From JAIVJZ01 sp035645695 (GTDB taxonomy: Bacteria; Acidobacteriota; Blastocatellia; Pyrinomonadales; Pyrinomonadaceae): a stretch of 64,000 bases of DNA. The stretch is taken from positions 26,864 through 90,863 of the forward strand of contig DASQMC010000013.1 of the NCBI GenBank assembly GCA_035645695.1, read 5' to 3'. The position numbers and the translations under genes were made by a program. Positions 35,870-42,354 of the stretch are shown one piece after another (the stretch's first letter is position 1; each line of letters starts with the position of its first letter). Below the pieces are notes generated by a model. The model was not told where the DNA came from. It ran no database searches and saw only the letters and a list, made by a program, of their open reading frames with translations.

Positions 35870-36772
35870 ATGGCAGCACTGGGTATGAGCGCGCAGCAGG
35901 TCGCGGAACAGCGTAACGGTAAAATCAACTGGTCAACGGTCATCACGATGATCATTTTCCACATCGGCGCAGTCGCCGCGCTCTTCATGTTTTCGTGGAC
36001 GGCGCTCTTCGTGACGCTCGCGCTGTGGTGGATTTCCGGCAGCCTCGGCATCGGCATGGGCTATCACCGCCTGCTCACGCACCGCGGCTTCAAGACGCCG
36101 AAGTGGGTGGAGTATTTCCTGACCGTCTGCGCCACGCTCACGCTCGAAAGCGGCCCCCTCCAATGGGTCGGCACGCACCGCATACATCACGCCCACACGG
36201 AACAACCCGGCGACCCGCACTCGCCGCGCGACGGCACCTGGTGGGCGCACATGGGTTGGATTCTCACCGGCACGGCGCAGCAACACGACGAAGCGACGCT
36301 GCGCCGCTACGTGCCCGATCTCATGAAAGACCCCTTCCACGTCTGGTTGTCGAAGTGGTTCTTCGTTCCGGTCGTCATCCTCGGCGTATTGCTTCTGGTC
36401 TTCGGCGGATGGTCGGTCTTCTTCTGGGGCATGTTCCTGCGCACCACTTTCGGCCTGCACGCCACATGGCTCGTCAACTCGGCCACGCACCTCTGGGGCA
36501 CGAAGCGTTACAAGACCGAAGACGACTCGACCAACAACTGGATCATCGCCCTCCTGACCTTCGGCGAAGGCTGGCACAACAACCACCATGCCCACCCGCG
36601 CGCCGCGCGCCACGGTTATCACTGGTACGAAGTGGACGTGAACTGGTACGGCATCCGCGCGCTCCAACTGCTCGGCCTCGCGCACGACATCAAACACCTC
36701 CCGCGACAGACCGACGCCGGAACCGGCGAGAAAGACGACGCCGACGCCAACGCGCTCTCACAAGCCGCTTAA
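35870..36772 (+). CDS. Membrane fatty-acid (acyl-CoA-type delta-9) desaturase
   Basis: This 300-aa integral-membrane di-iron enzyme introduces a double bond into acyl chains. The three histidine boxes are HRLLTH (66-71), HRIHH (103-107) and HNNHH in GEGWHNNHHAHP, spaced as in stearoyl-CoA-type desaturases. Hydrophobic segments surround them (IIFHIGAVAALFMFSWTALF, VVILGVLLLVFGGWSVFFW). ATG 35870 was chosen; a GTG three codons upstream (35861) has a slightly better-placed GGGAAGA and cannot be excluded. It likely adjusts membrane fluidity. A purine-rich heptamer hairpin follows immediately. Confidence 0.92.
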   Translation: MAALGMSAQQVAEQRNGKINWSTVITMIIFHIGAVAALFMFSWTALFVTLALWWISGSLGIGMGYHRLLTHRGFKTPKWVEYFLTVCATLTLESGPLQWVGTHRIHHAHTEQPGDPHSPRDGTWWAHMGWILTGTAQQHDEATLRRYVPDLMKDPFHVWLSKWFFVPVVILGVLLLVFGGWSVFFWGMFLRTTFGLHATWLVNSATHLWGTKRYKTEDDSTNNWIIALLTFGEGWHNNHHAHPRAARHGYHWYEVDVNWYGIRALQLLGLAHDIKHLPRQTDAGTGEKDDADANALSQAA

Positions 36773-36779
36773 GTAAGAC

Positions 36780-36970
36780 ATAGAGGAAAGGTGAAGGGGT
36801 AAGGATAAGACATAGGGGAAAGGGGAAAGGGGAAAGGGGGAAAGGGTTGAAAGCAGGTGGCGCACGACGAGCGTGCCTTCCTGCTTCTACCTTTCCCCCT
36901 TACCCTTTTTCCCTTTTCCCTTGCCCCTTCCCCCTTCCCCCTTCCCCCTTACCCTTCCCCCTTCCTCTAT
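36780..36970 (+). repeat. Heptamer hairpin H8, purine/pyrimidine arms (GGGGAAA type)
   Basis: The left arm (36780-36857) is almost pure G/A with units AGGGGAA repeated, plus GAAAGGT and GAAGGGG. The right arm (36880-36970) is almost pure C/T with units such as CCCCTTC. The outer ends pair (ATAGAGGAA / TTCCTCTAT), as do the inner ends (AAGCAGG / CCTGCTT). The right arm is longer by two units. It lies between the desaturase and the histidine kinase genes. Confidence 0.88.
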
Positions 36971-37015
36971 CCTTTTCCCTTTCTCATTTGCTCCGCGTTT
37001 CCCTACAATGCACGC

Positions 37016-37945
37016 ATGCGCCTTTCCGGTCGCCGTCGCAAATCCACCACCTTTTTCATCACGCTCGGCTCGTGTCTGGTCGCGCTGGCCGTCGCATTGA
37101 ACGTCGGCTGGATTCTGTTGAACTGGCGCGAGGTGGCGATGCTCGTGCTCGGCATCATCTTCTTCAGCGTCATCATCGCGGGTCTTGTCCTGAACACCAC
37201 GTTCCTCGTCCGCGAGATACGGCGCAACGAGCAGCACGACGCCTTCATCAACGCCGTCACGCACGAACTCAAGACGCCCATCGCCTCGATCCGTCTCTAC
37301 CTCGAAACCTTGCAGACGCGCGAGGTGGACGAAAAAAAGCGGCGCGAGTTTTACTCCGTCATGCTCGCCGACAGCGACCGCCTGCTCCACACCGTCGAAC
37401 AGGTCTTGCGCGCCGGGCAGATCGGCGGCGGTGGCGGAGGGCGGTTCAAGCGCAAGAGCGAACCCGTCATCGACCTCGCACTGATCGTGCGCGACTCGCT
37501 CGAACTCGCGCGCACGCGCCACCCCCAACTTCCCGAAGGCGCTTTCAGCTACGCCGAGAAATTCAGGAACGGCGACCGGCCGCTCGTTCGCGGCGACTCC
37601 GACGAACTGCGCGCCGTTATCTCGAACCTGCTCGACAACGCCGTCAAGTATTCGCCCGACGAGGTGCGCATCTCGGTGCAGTTGATGACGATTGACGCGC
37701 GGCGGCTGGCCGTGCGCGTGCGCGATCAGGGCATCGGCATCCAGCAGGCGCAACTCAAGCGCATCTTTCGTCGCTTCTACCGCGTGCCGGGTCGCTTCAT
37801 GGCGCGCTTCAAGGGCACTGGCTTGGGATTGTTCATCGTGCAATCTCTGGTTAAGAAACACGGCGGGCGCGTCTACGCCGAGAGCGAAGGTCATGGGCGC
37901 GGCAGCACTTTCACGGTGCTGTTGCCGCGCGCGGAGGGCGAATGA
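37016..37945 (+). CDS. Sensor histidine kinase
   Basis: This 309-aa membrane kinase has two N-terminal transmembrane helices (about 13-37 and 40-66) with almost no periplasmic loop, so it probably senses within the membrane. There is no HAMP domain. The HisKA box has the phospho-acceptor His83 (NAVTHELKTPIASIRLYLE). The ATP-binding domain shows N-box NLLDNAVKYS, G1 VRDQGIGI, F-box RIFRRFYR and G2 GTGLGLFIV. The stop overlaps the next gene as ATGA. TACAAT at 37004-37009 would place a transcript start at or next to the ATG, so a leaderless mRNA is possible. Confidence 0.93.
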   Translation: MRLSGRRRKSTTFFITLGSCLVALAVALNVGWILLNWREVAMLVLGIIFFSVIIAGLVLNTTFLVREIRRNEQHDAFINAVTHELKTPIASIRLYLETLQTREVDEKKRREFYSVMLADSDRLLHTVEQVLRAGQIGGGGGGRFKRKSEPVIDLALIVRDSLELARTRHPQLPEGAFSYAEKFRNGDRPLVRGDSDELRAVISNLLDNAVKYSPDEVRISVQLMTIDARRLAVRVRDQGIGIQQAQLKRIFRRFYRVPGRFMARFKGTGLGLFIVQSLVKKHGGRVYAESEGHGRGSTFTVLLPRAEGE

Positions 37946-38763
37946 AAGCGAGCGTTCTGGTCGTCGAAGACGAGAAGCATCTGGCCGACGGGTTGCGCTT
38001 CAATCTCGAAGCAGAGGGCTATCGCGTCGAGACGACGGGCGACGGAGAGAGCGCGCTCGCGAAATTGACCGCCGCCACCGGAGCGCCTTTCGATGCCGTC
38101 ATCCTCGACGTGATGCTGCCCGGCATCGACGGCTTCACCGTCGCCTCCGAACTCCGGCAGGCCGGGCAGTTCGTTCCCGTCCTGATGTTGACGGCGCGCG
38201 GCCGTCCTGAAGATGTGCTGAGCGGCTTCGAGGCAGGCGCGGACGATTACCTCCCCAAGCCCTTCGAACTCTCCATCCTCCTTGCGCGCCTCAGCGGCCT
38301 GCTCCGCCGCCGCCAATGGCTTCATCAGGATCGAGCGCAAGCCGAAGCGAACGCGCAACCCGCTGCCGATGCCCAAACGCACGCGGCGAACGTCGAAGCG
38401 ACCGGCGCGGCGGCGGCGTCGCCTCGCGCGCCGGGAGAGTTATTCGAGTTTGACGGGAAGACGATTGACTTTGATGCGCTGGAGTTGCGCGTGCGGGATC
38501 GCACCGTGCGCCTGACTCTGATGGAGACTGATTTGCTGCGTCATCTCCTGCGGCACGCCGGGCGCGCCGTCTCGCGCAAATCAATGCTCGAAGAAGTTTG
38601 GAACCTGCACGAAGACACCGACACGCGCGCCATCGACAATTTCATCGTGCGTCTGCGCAAGTACATCGAGGACGAACCGGCAAAGCCCCGGCATCTCCTG
38701 ACCGTGCGCGGCGTCGGCTATCGCTTCATCCCCGAACCGGACAAGGAAAGGGATGAGGGATGA
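37942..38763 (+). CDS. OmpR-type response regulator
   Basis: The 273-aa partner of the histidine kinase is translationally coupled through ATGA. The receiver domain (1-120) has phospho-acceptor Asp56 (VILDVMLPG), the acidic pair ED at 9-10, and the Thr/Lys switch residues in LTARGRPED and LPKPFE. An unusually long Ala/Gln-rich linker (about 128-165) precedes the winged-helix DNA-binding domain (GKTIDFDALELRV...SMLEEVWNLHEDTDTRAIDNFIVRLRKYIED...VRGVGYRF). The last residues, R-D-E-G and TGA, are encoded by heptamer repeats of hairpin H9. The target promoters are unknown; the neighbouring desaturase is a candidate. Confidence 0.93.
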   Translation: MKASVLVVEDEKHLADGLRFNLEAEGYRVETTGDGESALAKLTAATGAPFDAVILDVMLPGIDGFTVASELRQAGQFVPVLMLTARGRPEDVLSGFEAGADDYLPKPFELSILLARLSGLLRRRQWLHQDRAQAEANAQPAADAQTHAANVEATGAAAASPRAPGELFEFDGKTIDFDALELRVRDRTVRLTLMETDLLRHLLRHAGRAVSRKSMLEEVWNLHEDTDTRAIDNFIVRLRKYIEDEPAKPRHLLTVRGVGYRFIPEPDKERDEG

Positions 38764-38835
38764 GGGATGAGGGATGAAAGGAAGCATTCAATCTCTTGAG
38801 CGCTTCCTTTATTCATCCCTCATCTCTCATCCCTT
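38748..38835. repeat. Heptamer hairpin H9 (GGATGAG type) between convergent genes
   Basis: The left arm 38748-38785 (unit GGATGAG repeated about four times) pairs with 38802-38835 (its complement, one unit shorter). An AAGGAAGC/GCTTCCTT inner stem closes it. The left arm supplies the stop codon of the response regulator; the right arm, read on the minus strand, supplies the TGA stop of the BMC shell gene at 38827. Confidence 0.92.
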
Positions 38836-39150
38836 CGCTCTGACCGAGCCGCTGATCTTCTTGCGCGTCGTCTGGCCTGTGCGCAGCACGGAGATGCCTT
38901 CATCCACTTCCGTATGCGGGCGCGGGATGACGTGCGTGGCGACGACCTTGCCGACGCGCGCTCCAGCGGCCGCGCCCGCGTCCACCGCTGCGCGCACCGC
39001 GCCCACCTCGCCGCGCACGATTGCCGTCACCAGCCCCGCGTCTATCTTTTCGTAACCGACGAGTTCGACGTTCGCCGCCTTCACCATCGCGTCCGCCGCT
39101 TCGATCATCGCGACGAGTCCCATACATTCCACCAAGCCGAGTGCTTCCAT
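38827..39150 (-). CDS. Bacterial microcompartment shell protein (BMC-H)
   Basis: This 107-aa single BMC domain should form hexameric shell tiles. It shows the family pattern MEALGLVECMGLVAMIEAADAMVKAANVELVGYEKI, the GLVTAIVRGEVGAVRAAVDAGAAAG core and VVATHVIPRPHTEVD, as in PduA/EutM/CcmK proteins. The last ~20 residues are a basic tail (RKKISGSVRAKG). It is the most downstream gene of the minus-strand BMC cluster, 107 bp after the UPF0210 gene. Its stop codon lies in hairpin H9. Which pore ligand passes is not predictable. Confidence 0.95.
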   Translation of the reverse strand: MEALGLVECMGLVAMIEAADAMVKAANVELVGYEKIDAGLVTAIVRGEVGAVRAAVDAGAAAGARVGKVVATHVIPRPHTEVDEGISVLRTGQTTRKKISGSVRAKG

Positions 39151-39257
39151 ATTCGTCTCCCGCCTTACCGTTTTTCTTCAACCAAGAGCATCGAGGTAGC
39201 GCGCTGTTCAGTTCACTGGTTTTCGCTCCATCACGGGTTGCCACGCCGCTTCGGCAT

Positions 39258-40625
39258 TTAATTCCTGAGCGAATGAATGGGCGCGGGGATGTGGCCGCCG
39301 CGACGTATGAAGTCGGCGCAGTTGAAACTGTTGACGGCCATGACGGGCGCGGTGCCGAGCAACCCGCCGAACTCCACCATGTCGCCGACGACTTTGCCGG
39401 GTGCGGGAATGATGCGCACGGCGGTCGTCTTCGAGTTGGTCACGCCGATTGCCATTTCGTCGGCGATGATGGCGGCGATGGTTTCCGCGGAGGTCGCGCC
39501 GGGTACGGCGACCATGTCGAGGCCGACCGAGCAGACGCTCGTCCACGCCTCCAACTTCTCCAACGTCAACGCGCCGACGCGCGCCGCGTCGATCATCGCC
39601 GCGTCTTCCGAGACGGGGATGAACGCGCCGCTCATGCCGCCCACCGCGCTCGAAGCCATCACGCCACCCTTCTTCACCGCATCGGTCAAAAGCGCGAGCG
39701 CCGCGGTCGTGCCCGGCGCGCCCGCACGCTCGAACCCGAAGGCTTCTATGATCTCCGCGACCGAATCGCCGCGCAAAGGCGTCGGCGCGAGCGACAGATC
39801 GATGATGCCGAAGCGCAGACCGAGGCGGCGCGCCGCCTCGCGCCCGACGAGTTCGCCAGCGCGCGCGAGTTTGAAAGAGAGTTTTTTGATCAGTTCGGCG
39901 AGTTCGTGCAGCGGCATGTCGCGCGGCGCGTGGCGGACGGCGTGATTGACGACGCCCGGCCCCGACACGCCCACGTTGACGACGGCCTCGCCTTCGCCCA
40001 CCCCGTGAAACGCGCCCGCCATGAACGGGTTGTCCTCGACGGCGTTCGCGAAGCAGACGAACTTGGCGCAGGCCAAGCCGCCCTGATCGCGCGTCAGTTC
40101 CGCCGCCTCCTTGATGAGACGCCCGACGCGGGCGACGGCGTCCATGTTGATTCCGGCGCGCGTCGTCGCGACGTTGACCGACGAGCAGAGCCGCTTCGTC
40201 GTCGCCAGCGCCTCCGGGATCGAGGCGAGGAACAAGTCTTCGACGTTCGTCCAACCCTTTTGCACGAGCGCGGAATAGCCGCCGAGGAAATCCACGCCGA
40301 CGCGCGTCGCCGCTTCGTCGATGGCGCGCGCGAGTTTCAAACAATCGGCGACGCTCTGTGCGCCCCCGGCGACGTGCGAGGCGGGCGTGATCGAGATTCT
40401 TTTGTTGGCGACGCTGATGCCGAGTTCGCCGCTGATGTCGTCAACTGTCCGGACGAGCCGTTCGGCCGTGCGCTCGATCTTGGCGCGCACGCGTTCGGCC
40501 GTGCGCTCGATGGAGTCGCCCGCGCAGTCGCGCAGAGAGAGGCCGAGCGTGACGGTGCGCACATCCAGGTGCTCCATCTCGGTCATCCGCACGGTCTGCA
40601 AGATTTCCGCTTGTGAATATTCCAT
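39258..40625 (-). CDS. UPF0210/PFL family protein (DUF711)
   Basis: The 455-aa protein matches the UPF0210 (PFL-like, DUF711) family over its length: MTEMEHLDVRTVTLGLSLRDCAGD at the start, ISVANKRISITPASHVAGGA, a conserved FKLARAGELVGREAARRLG region, and the end NSFNCADFIRRGGHIPAPIHSL. Family members are distantly related to glycyl-radical (pyruvate formate-lyase) folds, but I see no glycyl-radical motif and the reaction is unknown. In many bacteria this gene is paired with an ACT-domain protein, as here (41352), separated by one gene. Its location inside a BMC cluster is noteworthy. Cytoplasmic; no targeting peptide seen. Confidence 0.88.
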   Translation of the reverse strand: MEYSQAEILQTVRMTEMEHLDVRTVTLGLSLRDCAGDSIERTAERVRAKIERTAERLVRTVDDISGELGISVANKRISITPASHVAGGAQSVADCLKLARAIDEAATRVGVDFLGGYSALVQKGWTNVEDLFLASIPEALATTKRLCSSVNVATTRAGINMDAVARVGRLIKEAAELTRDQGGLACAKFVCFANAVEDNPFMAGAFHGVGEGEAVVNVGVSGPGVVNHAVRHAPRDMPLHELAELIKKLSFKLARAGELVGREAARRLGLRFGIIDLSLAPTPLRGDSVAEIIEAFGFERAGAPGTTAALALLTDAVKKGGVMASSAVGGMSGAFIPVSEDAAMIDAARVGALTLEKLEAWTSVCSVGLDMVAVPGATSAETIAAIIADEMAIGVTNSKTTAVRIIPAPGKVVGDMVEFGGLLGTAPVMAVNSFNCADFIRRGGHIPAPIHSLRN

Positions 40626-40643
40626 AGAAGGGTGTTCGCCGGT

Positions 40644-41261
40644 TTAACCGAGGATGTAGCTGAAGAGGAAGATGAAGAGGAAAATGATAAACAGCAGCGC
40701 GGCGACGATGACGAAACGCAAGCCCGGATCGTCCGACGCCTCGTCGAACACGACCGTCGAAGCCTCGCGCAACTTCTCCACGCGCGGTCGCAAATTTTCC
40801 CCGACGCTCGCGCCCACGGTGGCCGCGCGACGGCCGACACGGCCGCGTGTCTCGGCCGCCTGTGCCGGTCGCCCCGCCGCCGGTTCCGCGACGCTTCCTT
40901 CGAGTCTCGGCGGTTGCGAAGCATGCGCGCCCGCGGCCGTCTCTCCCGGTGAACGGGGTTCGCGCTCCCGTTCCGGCGCGGCCGTCTGGCTCGTGCGGGC
41001 GGGCGACTCTTCGGAGAGCGGCGGCAGCTTTTCATTCAACGTCACCGCCACGCGCGCCGCTTCCTCGACGAGCGTGCTGTCGCGTGTGTGCGCCGGGCGC
41101 GGCTCATCCTTCGCCCCCGTCGAAGCGGCGGCCGTGTGGTTCGCATCGGCCGCGACGGCGGCGCCGTCCATGCGGCTCCCGCACTGCGGGCAAAAACTCG
41201 CCCGCCCGCGCACGGACGCGCCGCAACTCAAACACCGACGTGCGATTTCCGGTTCAGACAT
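40644..41261 (-). CDS. Zinc-ribbon protein with C-terminal membrane anchor
   Basis: The 205-aa protein has an N-terminal zinc ribbon (RRCLSCGASVRGRASFCPQCG, two CxxC pairs at about residues 10-13 and 24-27). A long, low-complexity Ala/Glu/Pro-rich disordered middle follows, then one C-terminal transmembrane helix (about 181-203, FVIVAALLFIIFLFIFLFSYIL). This tail-anchored layout is common in proteins of unknown function. It lies 18 bp upstream of the UPF0210 gene, so it is cotranscribed with the BMC cluster, but a microcompartment role is not shown by sequence. Confidence 0.7.
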   Translation of the reverse strand: MSEPEIARRCLSCGASVRGRASFCPQCGSRMDGAAVAADANHTAAASTGAKDEPRPAHTRDSTLVEEAARVAVTLNEKLPPLSEESPARTSQTAAPEREREPRSPGETAAGAHASQPPRLEGSVAEPAAGRPAQAAETRGRVGRRAATVGASVGENLRPRVEKLREASTVVFDEASDDPGLRFVIVAALLFIIFLFIFLFSYILG

Positions 41262-41275
41262 AAAGCCAAAGGATA

Positions 41276-41342
41276 AAGGCGGAACGATGAAAGATGAAGT
41301 GAAGGCGAGCTTTCTTCAATTCATCTTTCATCGTTCCGCCTT
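41276..41342 (-). repeat. Heptamer hairpin H10 (GAACGAT/GAAAGAT type)
   Basis: The arms 41276-41304 and 41314-41342 pair in 28 of 29 positions with a 9-nt loop. Units are GAACGAT, GAAAGAT, GAAGTGA. It lies between the ACT-domain gene and the zinc-ribbon gene of the BMC cluster. Related to H1 and H7. Confidence 0.9.
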
Positions 41343-41351
41343 CATCGTTAC

Positions 41352-41831
41352 TTAGATTCTATGCATCGCGTTGAAGAGGTCTTCGCGCTGGGCGTAGATG
41401 CGGACGCCGAGTTTATCGCCGGCAGCGCGGAAGCGTTCCTTGAGCGTCGCGACGGGGGCGTTGGAATTGGTCGAGTCGGCGATGATGACCATCGCAAACT
41501 TGCCCTGCACGACCGTCTGGTTGATGTCCGCGATGCTGCACCCGGACTCGGCCAGAATTTGCGCCACGCCCGCGACGATGCCCGGATGATCCACGCCGAA
41601 GACCGACACGATGAGGCGATTTGAAGACCCTTCCGCCTCGCCGCCATGCGCCGTCAACCCGCGACGCGCGCCGCTGCCCGCTCCCGCGCCGCCGTTCGCG
41701 CCTTCCACCAAAGGTTCGATGGCGCGGTAGATGTCCGTCACCAGATTCTCCACCGTGCGTTCCTCGGCCTGCGCCCCCAAACGCCCGTATACCGCCCGCG
41801 TGATCCGATAGATCAATTCCTCGTTAGCCAT
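41352..41831 (-). CDS. ACT-domain protein (UPF0237-like) in BMC cluster
   Basis: The 159-aa protein has an N-terminal helical segment (MANEELIYRITRAVYGRL) of about 42 residues and a Gly/Ala linker. A C-terminal ACT domain of the UPF0237/GcvR-like type follows (about 72-150: RLIVSVFGVDHPGIVAGVAQILAE, FAMVIIADSTN). ACT domains bind amino acids or related ligands. In other genomes an ACT protein of this type is encoded next to UPF0210, as here, so the two probably work together. The N-terminal helix is absent from typical UPF0237 members and may be a shell-targeting or dimerisation element; that is inference. Confidence 0.82.
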   Translation of the reverse strand: MANEELIYRITRAVYGRLGAQAEERTVENLVTDIYRAIEPLVEGANGGAGAGSGARRGLTAHGGEAEGSSNRLIVSVFGVDHPGIVAGVAQILAESGCSIADINQTVVQGKFAMVIIADSTNSNAPVATLKERFRAAGDKLGVRIYAQREDLFNAMHRI

Positions 41832-41835
41832 TGTT

Positions 41836-41938
41836 CAGTAAGCAGTGAGCAGTAAGCAGTGAGCAGTGAGCAGTGGGCAGTGAACCGTGCAATTGGTTCC
41901 TGTCCTAACTGCTCACTGCTTACTGCTCACTGCTCACC
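41836..41938 (-). repeat. Heptamer hairpin H11 (GCAGTAA/GCAGTGA type)
   Basis: The arms 41837-41867 and 41908-41937 pair over about 30 nt with two or three mismatches. Units GCAGTGA and GCAGTAA are the same as in H6. It lies between the EutN-like and ACT genes. The right arm provides the TGA stop codon of the EutN-like gene (41934-41936). Confidence 0.9.
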
Positions 41939-42269
41939 TTCTTTTTCCATTGTCCTCGCCGCGCAATTCCCGCGCGGCCTCTTGAAGATCGTCGGACGGC
42001 GAGCCTTGCACGTCCACGCGATCCACGATACCTACGACCGCCGCCTCGATGGACATCTCCTGATCGCCGATGGCCGAGCGCGCCGCCTTGCCGAAGGCGC
42101 ACATCACGATCTCGCCCACGCCTGCCCCCAGACGATCCGCCACCACGATGATGCTGCGGTTAGGCTCCTTGTCGAGTTCAATCGGATGCACGATCAAAAA
42201 CTTGACGCCCTCCAAGTCAGGCGTCTTCTTCGTTGACCAGACCGTGCCGACGACTTTTCCTAAAAACAT
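41934..42269 (-). CDS. Microcompartment vertex protein (EutN/CcmL, BMC-P)
   Basis: The 111-aa protein is a pentameric vertex protein that closes the corners of BMC shells. The signature MFLGKVVGTVWSTKKTPDLEG, then KFLIVHPIEL, and the conserved VVADRLGAGVGEIVMCAFGKAAR with a GIVDRVDV end are all present. The C-terminal ~18 residues are polar and variable. Only one BMC-P gene is in the cluster. It is the third gene from the upstream end, after the BMC-H and aldehyde dehydrogenase genes. Its stop codon is provided by the heptamer hairpin H11. Confidence 0.95.
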   Translation of the reverse strand: MFLGKVVGTVWSTKKTPDLEGVKFLIVHPIELDKEPNRSIIVVADRLGAGVGEIVMCAFGKAARSAIGDQEMSIEAAVVGIVDRVDVQGSPSDDLQEAARELRGEDNGKRR

Positions 42270-42353
42270 AGTTTCAAGTTTCAGGTTTCAAGTTTCAGGA
42301 CTGACGGGTTCTTCGTTCTTTAACTTGAAACCTGAAACCTGAAACTTGAAACT
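42270..42353 (-). repeat. Heptamer hairpin H12 (CTTGAAA/CCTGAAA type)
   Basis: The arms 42270-42299 and 42324-42353 pair over 30 nt with two mismatches. On the minus strand the units are CTTGAAA and CCTGAAA, each with TGA. It fills the entire gap between the aldehyde dehydrogenase and EutN-like genes, and the dehydrogenase stop codon (CTGAAAG) has the same unit pattern. Confidence 0.9.
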
Positions 42354-42354
42354 T

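Noticed and set aside
36847..37015. N-terminal extension of the histidine kinase
   Set aside because: It would be coded by the C/T-rich hairpin arm, giving a Pro/Phe/Leu-rich peptide with no ribosome-binding site.
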